From Nitrospirota bacterium (GTDB taxonomy: Bacteria; Nitrospirota; Thermodesulfovibrionia; Thermodesulfovibrionales; SM23-35): a DNA stretch of 64,000 bases. Below the pieces are notes generated by a model that was not told the DNA's origin, did not search any database, and saw only the letters and a list, made by a program, of their open reading frames with translations. This document shows, one piece after another, positions 45,548 through 57,940 of this stretch. The stretch covers positions 82,179 to 146,178 of the forward strand of contig JACAFF010000005.1 in NCBI GenBank assembly GCA_013388455.1. Reading direction: 5' to 3'. Position numbers and translations under genes: made by a program. The first letter of the stretch is position 1. Every line of letters begins with the position of its first letter.

Positions 45548-46672
45548 GTGATAAATGTTCTTAGAGACATCTTCAGAGTCAATCTCGGTGTAAAAAAACA
45601 TGAAAATGTTCTTTTATTCAATGATAGGGTCTCGGATAAAGAAGATATAAGCGAGGTTGATATTAACAGAAGATTAAAGCTCAGCTGTCTTGTATTTTTT
45701 TTATCAGAGATCGGGAAGAATCTTTGTAAATCAATAATAACTTGCGAATATTTAGCTACAGGCAGTCATGGTGCTGAACCCCCTGAAGAATTATGGAGGC
45801 TTGCTTTTGGAGAAAAGGCAATAGAGACTTTAAAGAAAAAAAATCTGTATAATCCCCTCCTGAAAAAAACCATACATGATAATGATCTCAAAAAAGTAGA
45901 AGAAATCATTGCAAAACAGAGAACTAATGCCGTAGACTGTGTTATAGCTTTATCCAATTATTCTACAAGCCATACGAGATTCAGGGATTTTCTGACAAGG
46001 ATATGTGGATGCAGGTATGCAAGTATGCCCCTTTTTGATATATCCATGCTTGAAGGTTCTATGAATGTAGACTGGAATGAATTAGCAAAGAGGACAAAAA
46101 AGGTCTCAAAAATTGTCAGTTTAGCCGAGGTTATTCAGATAAGAACTCCAAATGGCACCTTTCTCTCTTTTTCAAAAAAAGGGAGAAAGGCTTTAGCAGA
46201 TACCGGGATTCTCAGCAAGCCTGGCTCTTTTGGAAATCTTCCAGCAGGCGAGGCTTTTCTGGCTCCTCTCGAGGGGACAGCACATGGAAGACTTATTATC
46301 GAGTGGGCACCAACAAGACAATTGGAGTCACCGATAACACTTATTGTTAAAAATGGATCAGTCGTTGATATTTCAGGCAGTGATATCTATGCAGAATATC
46401 TCAAATCTAAGCTGGCTGAAAGAAAAGAGAATGCAAATATTGCAGAGCTTGGGATCGGCACGAATGAAGCTGCAAGAAGACCTGATAATATCCTTGAATC
46501 AGAGAAGATTCTCGGGACAATCCATATTGCTCTCGGCGATAACAGCTCTTTTGGCGGCAGGGTTAAAACTCCATTTCATCAGGACTTTGTGTTCTTCAAA
46601 CCGACTGTGACACTTATTAATAAAGACGGCAGCAGGAGAGATATACTTAAAAGAGGCAGATTATTCTGTTGA
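45548..46672 (+). CDS. M29-type aminopeptidase-like metalloprotein
   Basis: A 374-residue protein starting at GTG 45548, three nt after purF. It resembles family M29 (aminopeptidase T/AmpS) by GNLPAGEAFLAPLEGTAHG with the Glu ligands, AELGIGTNEAA, GTIHIALGDNSSFGG with the His, and PFHQDF with the His-x-Asp pair. These enzymes are dinuclear metal aminopeptidases in the cytoplasm. The N-terminal third is divergent. It ends RGRLFC and the selB start lies 1 nt after its stop, so it is probably co-transcribed with purF and selB. Confidence 0.78.
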   Translation: MINVLRDIFRVNLGVKKHENVLLFNDRVSDKEDISEVDINRRLKLSCLVFFLSEIGKNLCKSIITCEYLATGSHGAEPPEELWRLAFGEKAIETLKKKNLYNPLLKKTIHDNDLKKVEEIIAKQRTNAVDCVIALSNYSTSHTRFRDFLTRICGCRYASMPLFDISMLEGSMNVDWNELAKRTKKVSKIVSLAEVIQIRTPNGTFLSFSKKGRKALADTGILSKPGSFGNLPAGEAFLAPLEGTAHGRLIIEWAPTRQLESPITLIVKNGSVVDISGSDIYAEYLKSKLAERKENANIAELGIGTNEAARRPDNILESEKILGTIHIALGDNSSFGGRVKTPFHQDFVFFKPTVTLINKDGSRRDILKRGRLFC

Positions 46673-46673
46673 T

Positions 46674-48554
46674 ATGCGTAACGTAATACTCGGAACAGCA
46701 GGTCATATAGATCATGGTAAAAGCTCTGTTGTAAAAGCTTTGACAGGGATAGACCCTGACAGGCTGAAAGAGGAGAAGGAAAGAGGGATAACCATTGATC
46801 TTGGGTTTGCAGACCTCCGTTATCCTGATGGACTTACCATCGGCATAGTAGATGTCCCGGGTCACGAAAGACTCGTAAAGAATATGCTTGCAGGAGCCGG
46901 TGGTATAGATCTGGTTCTACTTGTCATCGCTGCAGATGAAGGCATCATGCCCCAGAGCCGTGAGCATCTCTCAATTTGCAATTTACTCAAGATTAAATCA
47001 GGAGTCATTGCAATCACAAAGGCAGACCTTGTTGAAAAGGACTGGCTTGATCTTGTTTTGGATGAAGTACGGAGTTTTGTAAAAGGCACTTTTCTTGAAG
47101 AAGCAGAAATAGTTACTGTGTCTTCAAAGACCATGTTAAATATTGGCCTCTTGAAAGACAAGATCCATGAGGTAGCATTAAAAGTTGAAGCAAAACCAAT
47201 TAAAGGTCTCTTCAGGCTGCCCATTGATAGAGTATTTACTTTGAAAGGGTTCGGGACAGTTGTAACAGGCACTGCTGTCTCAGGGACTCTTTCTGTTGAT
47301 GATGCTGTTGAGATACTTCCAAGTAATATTCAGAGCAAGGTCAGGGGACTGCACAGCCACGGGAAACCACTTCAGACCGCACTTGCCGGACAGAGGGTGG
47401 CAATCAATCTTCAGGGGGTTGACAAGGAGGCATTGAAACGAGGAGATGCTGTAGTAATACCAGGGAAATTCATTCCGACAAAGAAGATTGATGCCAAAGT
47501 GGAAATGCTTTTATCTGCCCCTGTCCTTAAGAATAAAAGTCTTGTTCATTTTCATTTAGGCACATCAGAAACAATAGCGAGGATCATTCTATATGGCAGG
47601 AATGAGATTAAGGCAGGTGAAAATTGCTATTGCCAGTTCAGACTAAGAGAACCGGTTATTGCGGTATCCGGCGATAGATATATAATAAGAAGATTTTCAC
47701 CTGTGGATACTATAGGCGGTGGTGAAATTCTTGATTCAATGCCTTCACGTCGGGGTCAGAAGGAAGGGACGGATGATTTACAGATTTTTGAAAAAGGAAC
47801 TCTCGAAGAAAAGATAGCAATCAAAATACAAAAGGCAGGTATTTACGGAAAAACCTTATCATTACTTGAGGGATGGATCAAGGAAGAAATCCCATCCATA
47901 AGAAAAGCAATAAATTCATTGAAAGAAAAAGGAATCATTTTGCAGTTTGAAGACATCCTGATTCACAGCGATATCTATGAAACCTTTAAAGAAAATGTCA
48001 TGAAGTCTCTGAACGACTTTCATAAAAAAAATCCCTTAAAACCAGGGATGACAAAAGAAGAGCTCAGAGCACAGATTAATATTGAACCAAGACTTTTCGG
48101 GAATCTGCTGACATCGATCAAAGAGATTGTAATAGAGAAAGAACTGGTTAGACAAGCTTCTTTCCGTGTTGCACTATCACAGGTTGACGAAACCCTCAAA
48201 GCAAAAATTTTAGGGATGTTAGAAAAAAGTGGGTTCCAGCCACTAACAAGAGAAGAATTATATCAATCTCTCCAGATGGAACAAAAGAAACTAACAGATA
48301 TCCTTAATCTCATGGCAAAAGAGGGGAGCATTATCAGGATCAATGAATCATTATATATTCCTTCAACAGTATTTAAAAACATGATTGAGAAACTGAAGGC
48401 TTTTTTTAGCAAAAAGCCTGAAATGACCGTAGCAGAGTTCAGGGACATACTCAACACAACAAGAAAATACGCCCTGCCATTCCTCGAATACCTTGATTCA
48501 AATAAGATTACATTAAGGGTCGGGGATATAAGGAAATTATTGCTGAAAGAGTAA
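46674..48554 (+). CDS. selB: Selenocysteine-specific elongation factor SelB
   Basis: A 626-residue GTPase that brings Sec-tRNA(Sec) to UGA codons through the SECIS hairpin. The EF-Tu-like part has G1 [18 protein letters not shown]2 [11 protein letters not shown]3 DVPGHE and G4 TKAD. Two beta-barrels follow (about 170-340), with the SelB-type [17 protein letters not shown]. The C-terminal 250 residues are winged-helix repeats that bind the [26 protein letters not shown] is one of them. Length is standard. It follows the M29-like gene by 1 nt. Confidence 0.97.
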   Translation: MRNVILGTAGHIDHGKSSVVKALTGIDPDRLKEEKERGITIDLGFADLRYPDGLTIGIVDVPGHERLVKNMLAGAGGIDLVLLVIAADEGIMPQSREHLSICNLLKIKSGVIAITKADLVEKDWLDLVLDEVRSFVKGTFLEEAEIVTVSSKTMLNIGLLKDKIHEVALKVEAKPIKGLFRLPIDRVFTLKGFGTVVTGTAVSGTLSVDDAVEILPSNIQSKVRGLHSHGKPLQTALAGQRVAINLQGVDKEALKRGDAVVIPGKFIPTKKIDAKVEMLLSAPVLKNKSLVHFHLGTSETIARIILYGRNEIKAGENCYCQFRLREPVIAVSGDRYIIRRFSPVDTIGGGEILDSMPSRRGQKEGTDDLQIFEKGTLEEKIAIKIQKAGIYGKTLSLLEGWIKEEIPSIRKAINSLKEKGIILQFEDILIHSDIYETFKENVMKSLNDFHKKNPLKPGMTKEELRAQINIEPRLFGNLLTSIKEIVIEKELVRQASFRVALSQVDETLKAKILGMLEKSGFQPLTREELYQSLQMEQKKLTDILNLMAKEGSIIRINESLYIPSTVFKNMIEKLKAFFSKKPEMTVAEFRDILNTTRKYALPFLEYLDSNKITLRVGDIRKLLLKE

Positions 48555-48601
48555 TGAAAGAAGAATAGATAATTTAAATAAATTGGGTTAAACTATTTGC
48601 A

Positions 48602-49018
48602 ATGATACGGTATAAAATGATTCCAGAAGATATTCATAAAAAAATCGCTTTCCTCGCAGGAATTCTTTCAAAGGATCCCAATATCATCTTTTCCTATCTC
48701 TTTGGGGGGCTGTTAAAAGATAACCCAAATCCTTTAAGTGATGTTGACGTGGCTGTTTATGTAAAAAATGTTAAAAAAATGGACTACCTTCAGTTATTTG
48801 GCGATATTGCAAATGTCCTTGGTACAGATGAGATTGACATGGTGATTTTGAACACCGCTCAGCTCAGTCTTGCCGGGAGAATTCTACAGGCCAGAAAAGT
48901 TCTTGTTGATAAGGACCCATTTCTGAGGCACAAATATGAATCAACAGTCCTGAGAGAATTTTTTGATTTCAAAATAAAAGAAAGAGATATTCTGAAAAGA
49001 AGGTACGGAATTGGTTGA
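48602..49018 (+). CDS. mntA: MntA-like nucleotidyltransferase (antitoxin)
   Basis: A 138-residue minimal nucleotidyltransferase. The active-site pattern is FGGLLKDNPNPLSDVDVAV: it has the GG-x10-D-x-D spacing with Asp47 and Asp49, but the usual Ser of the Gly-Ser pair is Gly. MntA antitoxins AMPylate a Tyr of the HEPN toxin HepT. The HepT gene follows with an 8-nt overlap. The ATG is preceded by AT-rich DNA 47 nt after selB; no clear SD is seen. Confidence 0.85.
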   Translation: MIRYKMIPEDIHKKIAFLAGILSKDPNIIFSYLFGGLLKDNPNPLSDVDVAVYVKNVKKMDYLQLFGDIANVLGTDEIDMVILNTAQLSLAGRILQARKVLVDKDPFLRHKYESTVLREFFDFKIKERDILKRRYGIG

Positions 49019-49430
49019 TAAACTTCTGTTAGGAAGAAAGCTTGCACAGATAGAGACTTATTTAGGACAGATCAGAGAGTATTCTAAAATCTCAGTTAAT
49101 GCATATAAAAATGACTGGAAAGTACAGAGGATTGTTGAAAGAACCTTACAAATACTGATTGAATTATGCATAGATATCGCCAATCATTTGATTTCTGATA
49201 AGGGCATGAGATTGCCAACAAGTTATGCTGATACCTTTAAAGTTCTTGCAGAAAACAGAATCTTAAACAAAAACTTATTTAAATCAATGGAAAAGATGGC
49301 AAAATTCAGGAATGTAGTTGTACACCAGTATGAAAAAATAGAACCCTCTATAGTTGTCTCAATACTTCATAAAAATCTGGAAGATTTTGAAAAATACAAA
49401 AAGGCAATAATTAAATCCATAGCTCGCTGA
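49011..49430 (+). CDS. hepT: HepT-like HEPN RNase toxin (DUF86)
   Basis: A 139-residue helical HEPN protein with the catalytic RX4HXY motif: Arg100, His105, Tyr107 (KFRNVVVHQYE). It is expected to act as an RNA-cleaving toxin, silenced when MntA modifies Tyr107. It starts at a TTG (49011) with AGAAGG 7 nt upstream, overlapping the antitoxin stop by 8 nt. All catalytic residues are intact, so the toxin is probably functional. It converges on ispF. Confidence 0.86.
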   Translation: MVDKLLLGRKLAQIETYLGQIREYSKISVNAYKNDWKVQRIVERTLQILIELCIDIANHLISDKGMRLPTSYADTFKVLAENRILNKNLFKSMEKMAKFRNVVVHQYEKIEPSIVVSILHKNLEDFEKYKKAIIKSIAR

Positions 49431-49494
49431 CGAGATAAGGGTATTATTTTATTCCTCCGAAATTTTAAAGAAAGATAGAATCTCTTTATTTTTC

Positions 49495-49974
49495 TCACTC
49501 GAAACGCTGAAGTAAACATACAGCATAAGCAGCAATCCCCTCGCCACGGCCTATAAATCCCATCCCCTCATTCGTCTTTGCCTTGATATTTATTGCACCT
49601 GGAGGTATTCCTGATTGCGAGAGAGACTCTTTCATGGATTCTATATATAAAGAAACCCTTGGGCTTTCTGCGATGATAATTGAATCTATCCACGAGATTT
49701 CATATCCGTTTATGCGTGCAAGTTCAACAATGTATGCTAAAAGTTCCATTGTTGAAGCATCTTTCCATTCGGGGTCTGTATCAGGGAAGTGTTTTCCTAT
49801 ATCACCGAGACCGAGAGCCCCGACAATGGCATCTATAATAGCATGGCCCAGGACATCTGCGTCTGAATGACCAAGCAGTCCTTTTTCAAAAGGGATTTGC
49901 ACTCCCCCTATTATAAGTTTTCTGCCTTTGGCAAGCCTGTGAGAATCATATCCAATACCTATTCGCATGCTCAT
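49495..49974 (-). CDS. ispF: 2-C-methyl-D-erythritol 2,4-cyclodiphosphate synthase
   Basis: A 159-residue trimeric zinc enzyme of the MEP isoprenoid pathway. The Zn ligands are in GIGYDSHRL and GHSDADVLGHAIIDA, and the fold continues with GDIGKHFPDTDPEWK and TNEGMGFIGRGEGIA. The ATG at 49974 overlaps the ispD stop by 4 nt (ATGA), so the two consecutive-pathway genes are translationally coupled. Confidence 0.96.
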   Translation of the reverse strand: MSMRIGIGYDSHRLAKGRKLIIGGVQIPFEKGLLGHSDADVLGHAIIDAIVGALGLGDIGKHFPDTDPEWKDASTMELLAYIVELARINGYEISWIDSIIIAESPRVSLYIESMKESLSQSGIPPGAINIKAKTNEGMGFIGRGEGIAAYAVCLLQRFE

Positions 49975-50696
49975 GAATGTTTTCTCGAAACAAGAAATTC
50001 TGCGAAATAAAGATCTTCTGGAGTAGTAATTTTAATATTTTCATATGCACCCATAATAATTTTTACTTTTCCGCCAGATCGTTCTATTAAAGCAGCATCA
50101 TCTGTTGAGTAGAAACCTTCTTTTAATGCCTTTTTATATGCCAAAAAAATAGTTTTGTAATGGAATATTTGTGGCGTCTGAATAGCCCATAACGAATCCC
50201 GCTTTAATGTTTTTTTAATGATTCCATTTTTTACCTCTTTTATTGTATCTTTTGGAGGCACTGCAAAAATAAGACCATCAATATTTTTTTCACTTTCTTT
50301 ATTCGCATCCAGGAATTCCTGTATCGCCTTTTCAATCAAATCCTTTTCTATAAGAGGTCTCACCCCATCATGTATTATTACGATACTGTTTCTGTCATCT
50401 ACTAACTTGAGACCATTATAAACAGAATCCTGCCTCTCTTTGCCACCAACAGCTATTTTTTTTATTTTTTTAATCCCGTATCGTTTGAATATTTCTCTAC
50501 CTTTATCCATGTCTTCTTTTTTAAGCACAGGGATTATCTCTTTTATCGCAGGAATCGCTTCCATAATTTCAAGCGGCCATATGAGAAGAGGTTTGCCTCC
50601 GAGTTTCAGAAATGGCTTATTTAACCCCTGGCCAAACCTCTTACCCAGACCGGCAGCCGGGACAACTGCAATTAAGTGTTTTGCATTCCTTTTCAC
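49971..50696 (-). CDS. ispD: 2-C-methyl-D-erythritol 4-phosphate cytidylyltransferase
   Basis: A 241-residue CTP-dependent transferase of the MEP pathway. Motifs: VVPAAGLGKRFGQGLNKPFL (CTP loop), VGGKERQDSVYNGL, VIIHDGVRPLIEKD, and TDDAALIERSGGKVKII. It starts at a GTG 3 nt after the PIN-TRAM gene and overlaps ispF by 4 nt. The trio PIN-TRAM, ispD, ispF recurs in Gram-positive and other bacteria, so the order is conserved. Confidence 0.95.
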   Translation of the reverse strand: MKRNAKHLIAVVPAAGLGKRFGQGLNKPFLKLGGKPLLIWPLEIMEAIPAIKEIIPVLKKEDMDKGREIFKRYGIKKIKKIAVGGKERQDSVYNGLKLVDDRNSIVIIHDGVRPLIEKDLIEKAIQEFLDANKESEKNIDGLIFAVPPKDTIKEVKNGIIKKTLKRDSLWAIQTPQIFHYKTIFLAYKKALKEGFYSTDDAALIERSGGKVKIIMGAYENIKITTPEDLYFAEFLVSRKHS

Positions 50697-50699
50697 ACC

Positions 50700-51704
50700 T
50701 TATTTCGCTACCCTTAATTCTTCTCTCTCATAATCATCCTTGAGTTTTGAAAATATCATCCTGCCGGCTGTTGTTTGTAATACACTTGTAACAGTAACAT
50801 CTGCGTTTTTTCCGATCAATCTTCTGCCATTTTCAATAACAACCATCGTGCCATCATCAAGATATGCAACTCCTTGATTATATTCCTTCCCCTCTTTCAA
50901 TACAAAAATCCTCATTGTCTCACCTGGTAAAACAACAGGTTTTAATGAATTAGCCAGCTCATTGATATTAAGAACGGATACCCCCTGAAGCTCAGCAACC
51001 TTGTTAAGATTAAAATCATTCGTAACTACCTTTGCATGTAACAACTTTGATAAAGCAACAAGCTTTGCATCAACTTCTTTAATATTCGGAAAATCTTCAT
51101 CAACTATTTTTACTGTAATATTTGACATCTTCTGCATTTTATGGAGTATATCAAGTCCGCGTCTTCCTCTGGCGCGTTTCATTGGCTCAGAAGAATCTGC
51201 TATATGTTGTAACTCCTGAAGAACAAACTGTGGAATAATAAACCCTCCTTCAAGGAAACCAGTCTCACATACGTCTGCAATCCGTCCATCTATAATAACA
51301 CTCGTATCAAGAACTTTAAGATTTTCTTGAAGGATACCTCTTCCTCTGAAAATCCTCAAAATCTCTGATATTGAAAGTGCCTTTCCTCTGCTGAGGCCGA
51401 GTAGTAAACCACCATAACCAAAAATAGCCATTAACCCAAAGTATAGAATTCCTGCATCCTCTTTTAAAAATATTTTAAGAGGAAGCATGAGAAGATAAGC
51501 AAATAATAAGCCACCTGTGATACCTGTTAATCCTCCTATCAATACCCCTAATTCAATTTTTCTGAAGACTATTTCAGTTATTAATGCGAAGAGACCTAAG
51601 AATGTACCAATCAGGATACCATAGTTACCGTAATTATATTTAAGACCTATGATATATCCTGAAATTGAAAACAGCAATAAAACAATTAACCTTATAATTA
51701 ACAA
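50700..51704 (-). CDS. PIN-TRAM domain membrane protein (YacL-like)
   Basis: A 334-residue protein. Four hydrophobic helices (residues 1-95) are followed by a PIN nuclease-like domain (about 118-240) with acidic residues in [16 protein letters not shown], and VVTNDFNL, and a TRAM RNA-binding domain (about 250-325). It resembles B. subtilis YacL and relatives next to ispD. The start is TTG at 51704, preceded by AAAGGAGGTGAT, an almost full-length anti-SD match. A five-codon frame ATG AAA GGA GGT GAT TAG lies over that site. Activity on RNA is inferred. Confidence 0.85.
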   Translation of the reverse strand: MLIIRLIVLLLFSISGYIIGLKYNYGNYGILIGTFLGLFALITEIVFRKIELGVLIGGLTGITGGLLFAYLLMLPLKIFLKEDAGILYFGLMAIFGYGGLLLGLSRGKALSISEILRIFRGRGILQENLKVLDTSVIIDGRIADVCETGFLEGGFIIPQFVLQELQHIADSSEPMKRARGRRGLDILHKMQKMSNITVKIVDEDFPNIKEVDAKLVALSKLLHAKVVTNDFNLNKVAELQGVSVLNINELANSLKPVVLPGETMRIFVLKEGKEYNQGVAYLDDGTMVVIENGRRLIGKNADVTVTSVLQTTAGRMIFSKLKDDYEREELRVAK

Positions 51705-51709
51705 CCCTA

Positions 51710-51721
51710 ATCACCTCCTTT
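51710..51721 (-). promoter_or_regulatory. Very strong Shine-Dalgarno before a TTG start
   Basis: AAAGGAGGTGAT on the minus strand matches 11 bases of the 16S 3' tail. It lies 5 nt before the TTG start of the PIN-TRAM gene and decides that start. Confidence 0.75.
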
Positions 51722-51811
51722 CATTTATTGATAATATCCTTTTAAATATGAAAATGCAAAAAATCCTCACTGAAGAAGTAAATGGGGGAAAATTACAGGG
51801 GTATGATTTTA

Positions 51812-53281
51812 TTAAGACGCCTTAAGAATAACATAAAATTTGTTACCACCTCTGTTGATAAAAAGAAGAACTGAGTCATTATCTTTCACTGTTCCAGCAA
51901 CTCTGTTGAAGTCTTCAAGATTATTTATCTCTCTTTTATTTATCTCTTTAATAATATCCCCTTTTTTAATCTCTGCCTCATCAGCAGGACTTCCGCGTTC
52001 TACCCTGACTACCACCACTCCTTTCTCATCTTTATTAAAACCGAGTTGCCTTAGCATTTCCCTTGTTAGATCCATAACAGTAATTCCTGAAAGCACCTGT
52101 GTTTCTGAAGTATCTGACTCGCTATCTTCTTTAATTGCAGCAATTTCCCTCGGCAACTCCATAATTAACACATTTAAAGTTAATTCCCTGCCTGATCGGA
52201 TAATTTTCAAAGTAATCTCATTGCCAGTTTTACTCTGTGCAACCATATTCCTCAGACTACTTACATCTCTTACGTCCTTTCCGTTAAACTCAACAATAAT
52301 ATCACCCCGCTTTATTCCAGCTTTGGCAGCAGGGCTATCTTTCATTACATCACTTACAAGTGCACCCTTTGTGCTTTTTAATCCGAATTTCTGAGATAAT
52401 TCAGGCGTAAGTTCTTGAATAGTCACTCCTATCCATCCTCTAACTACTTTTCCTTTTTGTATCAATTGGTCCATAACAAGTTTTACCATATTGCTTGGCA
52501 CAGCAAATCCAATCCCCTGATAACCACCGGTCCGCGAAAATATAGCGGTATTTATACCAATCATTTCTCCTTTAATATTCACAAGAGGCCCGCCAGAATT
52601 CCCCGGGTTTATTGCAGCATCAGTCTGAATAAAGTCTTCATAATCAGCAATCCCGACATTTGCCCTTCCAACTGCACTGATGATACCCATGGTAACTGTA
52701 TGGCTAAGACCATAAGGGTTACCTATAGCAAGAACAAATTCACCAACCTGGAGATTATCAGAATCTCCAAGAGATAAGGTAGGAAGATTATTTGCATCTA
52801 TCTTTACAATGGCAATATCTGTTTTTGGATCAGCACCAATAATAGTACCTTTGAATGTCCTCTTGTCCAGCAAGGTCACTCGTATTTCATCTGCCTTTTC
52901 AACAACATGATTATTTGTGATTATATACCCATCAGAAGAAATCACTACTCCTGAACCAAGACTTCTTTCTTTCCATTTCTTTGGGACAGTAAATTCATGA
53001 AATGGATCAAAAAAGTCAAAGAATGGATCTTCAAAAAATCTATTTGTTTCTCGTCTTATTGTCTTTGTTGTGGATATGTTAACAACAGCCGGTGAAACTG
53101 CATTTACAATATCTGAAAATGCCCTCCCTGTCTCCATCATCTGTTGTGGAACGCTTGGCGTATGTGTATAAGGCACATTCGTATATCTGCCTGTAAACTT
53201 TCCAAGTGCGTAAAAAGATATGCCTCCTAACAGAAAAGCAATCATTAGAATAGCTATTAAAAATATGACCTTTTTTCTCAT
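51812..53281 (-). CDS. degQ: Periplasmic serine endoprotease, Do/DegQ (HtrA) family
   Basis: A 489-residue HtrA protease. An N-terminal hydrophobic segment (5-27) is a signal or anchor. The catalytic triad is His125 (TNNHVV), Asp155 (TDIAIVK) and Ser229 (NPGNSGGPLV). Two PDZ domains follow (about 260-345 and 395-485). The loop after residue 80 is rich in Phe and Asp (DPFFDFFDPFHEF), typical of the LA loop of DegP/DegQ. It degrades and chaperones misfolded envelope proteins. Its promoter lies so close that the mRNA should be leaderless. Confidence 0.94.
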   Translation of the reverse strand: MRKKVIFLIAILMIAFLLGGISFYALGKFTGRYTNVPYTHTPSVPQQMMETGRAFSDIVNAVSPAVVNISTTKTIRRETNRFFEDPFFDFFDPFHEFTVPKKWKERSLGSGVVISSDGYIITNNHVVEKADEIRVTLLDKRTFKGTIIGADPKTDIAIVKIDANNLPTLSLGDSDNLQVGEFVLAIGNPYGLSHTVTMGIISAVGRANVGIADYEDFIQTDAAINPGNSGGPLVNIKGEMIGINTAIFSRTGGYQGIGFAVPSNMVKLVMDQLIQKGKVVRGWIGVTIQELTPELSQKFGLKSTKGALVSDVMKDSPAAKAGIKRGDIIVEFNGKDVRDVSSLRNMVAQSKTGNEITLKIIRSGRELTLNVLIMELPREIAAIKEDSESDTSETQVLSGITVMDLTREMLRQLGFNKDEKGVVVVRVERGSPADEAEIKKGDIIKEINKREINNLEDFNRVAGTVKDNDSVLLFINRGGNKFYVILKAS

Positions 53282-53288
53282 ATATTAA

Positions 53289-53318
53289 ATTATAATAATC
53301 AACTCGGAATATTGTAAA
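53289..53318 (-). promoter_or_regulatory. Promoter of degQ; predicted leaderless mRNA
   Basis: On the minus strand, -35 TTTACA (53313-53318), 18-bp spacer, -10 TATAAT (53289-53294, consensus). Only 7 nt separate the -10 from the ATG, so the transcript should begin at the start codon. No Shine-Dalgarno fits in this space. Confidence 0.65.
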
Positions 53319-53417
53319 GTATAACACCTTGACCAAATAAGCTATATTGTGCTAATTTTCAAATCTGGATTCTGTTTATTTCCAAAATAAAGCAATCTGC
53401 TTTTCAGGAGGGATTTA

Positions 53418-54565
53418 ATGCTTAAACGTTATCTTTTAGCACCTGGACCAACACCAGTTCCATCTGAGGTTCTTCTCTCAATGGCAGCACCAATAATACA
53501 TCACCGTTCACCAGACTTTCTACCCGTACTTGATGCAGCAAAGAAAGGACTACAGTGGTTATACCAGACAAAAAACGATGTGCTCATCTTATGTTCAACA
53601 GGCACTGGAGGAATGGTTGGAGCAGTAAATAATTTTTTTAATAAAGGAGATTCAGTTCTTGTAATAAACGGCGGTAAATTCGGTGAGAGATGGACAAAGA
53701 TATGCCAGTCTTATGGACTTAAGGTTGATGAATTAATAGTCGAGTGGGGATATTCAGTAAAGCCTGAGGCAGTAGAGGAACGGCTCAGAAAAAATAAGAA
53801 AATAAAAGGTGTTTTTGTCCAGGCTTCTGAAACATCAACAGGTGTTTATCATGATATAGAGGCACTCAGTAAAATAGTCAGAAAAAATGATGATACATTA
53901 TTTATTGTAGATGCTATAAGCGCACTTGTTGCTCATGACCTAAGAACAGATGAGTGGGGAATTGACATTATGGTAGGAGGGTCACAAAAGGGTGTAATGC
54001 TGCCTCCAGGCATAGCATTTGTCAGTGTTAGTGAAAAAGCATGGGCTAAAGCAGAAACTTCAAAAATGCCCAGATTTTATTTTAATTTTAAAAAAGAGAG
54101 AGAAAATCTTTCTAAAAATCAGACTAACTTTACATCTCCTGTTACATTGATCGTTGGACTAAATGAAAGCCTGAAAATATTGCAGTCCGAGGGATTACAG
54201 AACATCTTTAATAGACATTCAACGCTTGCGAATGCTATGAGAAGGGCAGTTCTTGCACTCGGATTGGAACTTTATCCAAAAGAATCACCTTCGAATGCAG
54301 TAACTGCTATAGAAGCACCTAAGGGGATAGATGGTCAGGCTGTGTATAAAAATCTCAGAGAAAAATATGGTATTACAGCAGCAGGGGGACAGGATAAGGC
54401 AAAAGGCAAAATTTTCAGAATAGCTCATTTAGGATATGCTGATAGATTTGACATTATAACAGCTATTGCAGGAATCGAAATGGTATTGAAAGGCATGGGC
54501 TATCCTGTTAAACTTGGGACCGGTGTATCTGTTGCTCAAGAACTTCTCATGGTTAAGGAGGATTA

Positions 54566-54566
<1 letters not shown>
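53418..54566 (+). CDS. Class V aminotransferase (alanine--glyoxylate / serine--pyruvate type)
   Basis: A 382-residue PLP enzyme. The start RYLLAPGPTPVPSEVL, the middle FIVDAISALVAHDLRTDEWG and the PLP Lys191 in GGSQKGVMLPPG place it in the alanine-glyoxylate/serine-pyruvate aminotransferase group. It overlaps serA by one base, and no serC is seen, so it may serve serine synthesis (phosphohydroxypyruvate or related keto acid) or glycine formation. GGAGG lies 8 nt before the ATG. The exact donor and acceptor are inferred. Confidence 0.9.
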
Positions 54567-57445
<2,879 letters not shown>

Positions 57446-57446
<1 letters not shown>

Positions 57447-57940
57447 TGGAACGAGAAAGAGGATATAGCAGACATAAAAGATATACAAAGAGGCTTGAGG
57501 TTACTTTCAGTTCCGGAGGTTTAAGCTATAGAGGTATTCTAAGTAATTTTTCAATAAATGGACTATTTATCAGAACAAATCGCGGTTTTGCTCCAAATAC
57601 AATATTGAACATAGAAATTTTACTACCCGATGGCAGGATATCTTATCTCAAGGGGATAGTCCGAAGAACAATAAAGACCCCTATGTTAACCCAGAAAAAC
57701 GGCATGGGTATCGAACTTATAGAAAAAGACCCTACTTATATCCAATTTTTTCAAGATCATTCTGAAGATGGAGAAACCTCTGAAAGCAGTCAAAATATAG
57801 AGTTGAGAGCAACTGAACCTGAATATCAGATAATAATCTGTCCAAATTGCAACATAAAGAATAAAGTTTTAACCAGCAAACTTTCTCTCGGACCAAAATG
57901 TGGTAAATGTGGAATACCCTTAAATATTTCCAATTCCTGA
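57446..57940 (+). CDS. PilZ domain protein with C-terminal zinc ribbon
   Basis: A 164-residue protein. The PilZ domain (about 3-105) has the c-di-GMP-binding start RERGYSRHKRYTKRLEV and a variant of the second motif, NFSINGLFIRTN (canonical D/NxSxxG). A C-terminal zinc ribbon holds two Cys pairs: CPNC and CGKC (about residues 130-155). PilZ plus zinc ribbon is unusual. The gene shares a base with purA and overlaps comF by 34 nt, so it is embedded in a housekeeping operon. It is the only visible c-di-GMP receptor in the window. Confidence 0.85.

Noticed and set aside
46661..46685. Possible in-frame UGA (Sec) at the end of the M29-like gene, since selB is next to it
   Set aside because: The frame after the UGA closes at TAA after two codons, there is no SECIS-like hairpin I could see, and family members end near here.
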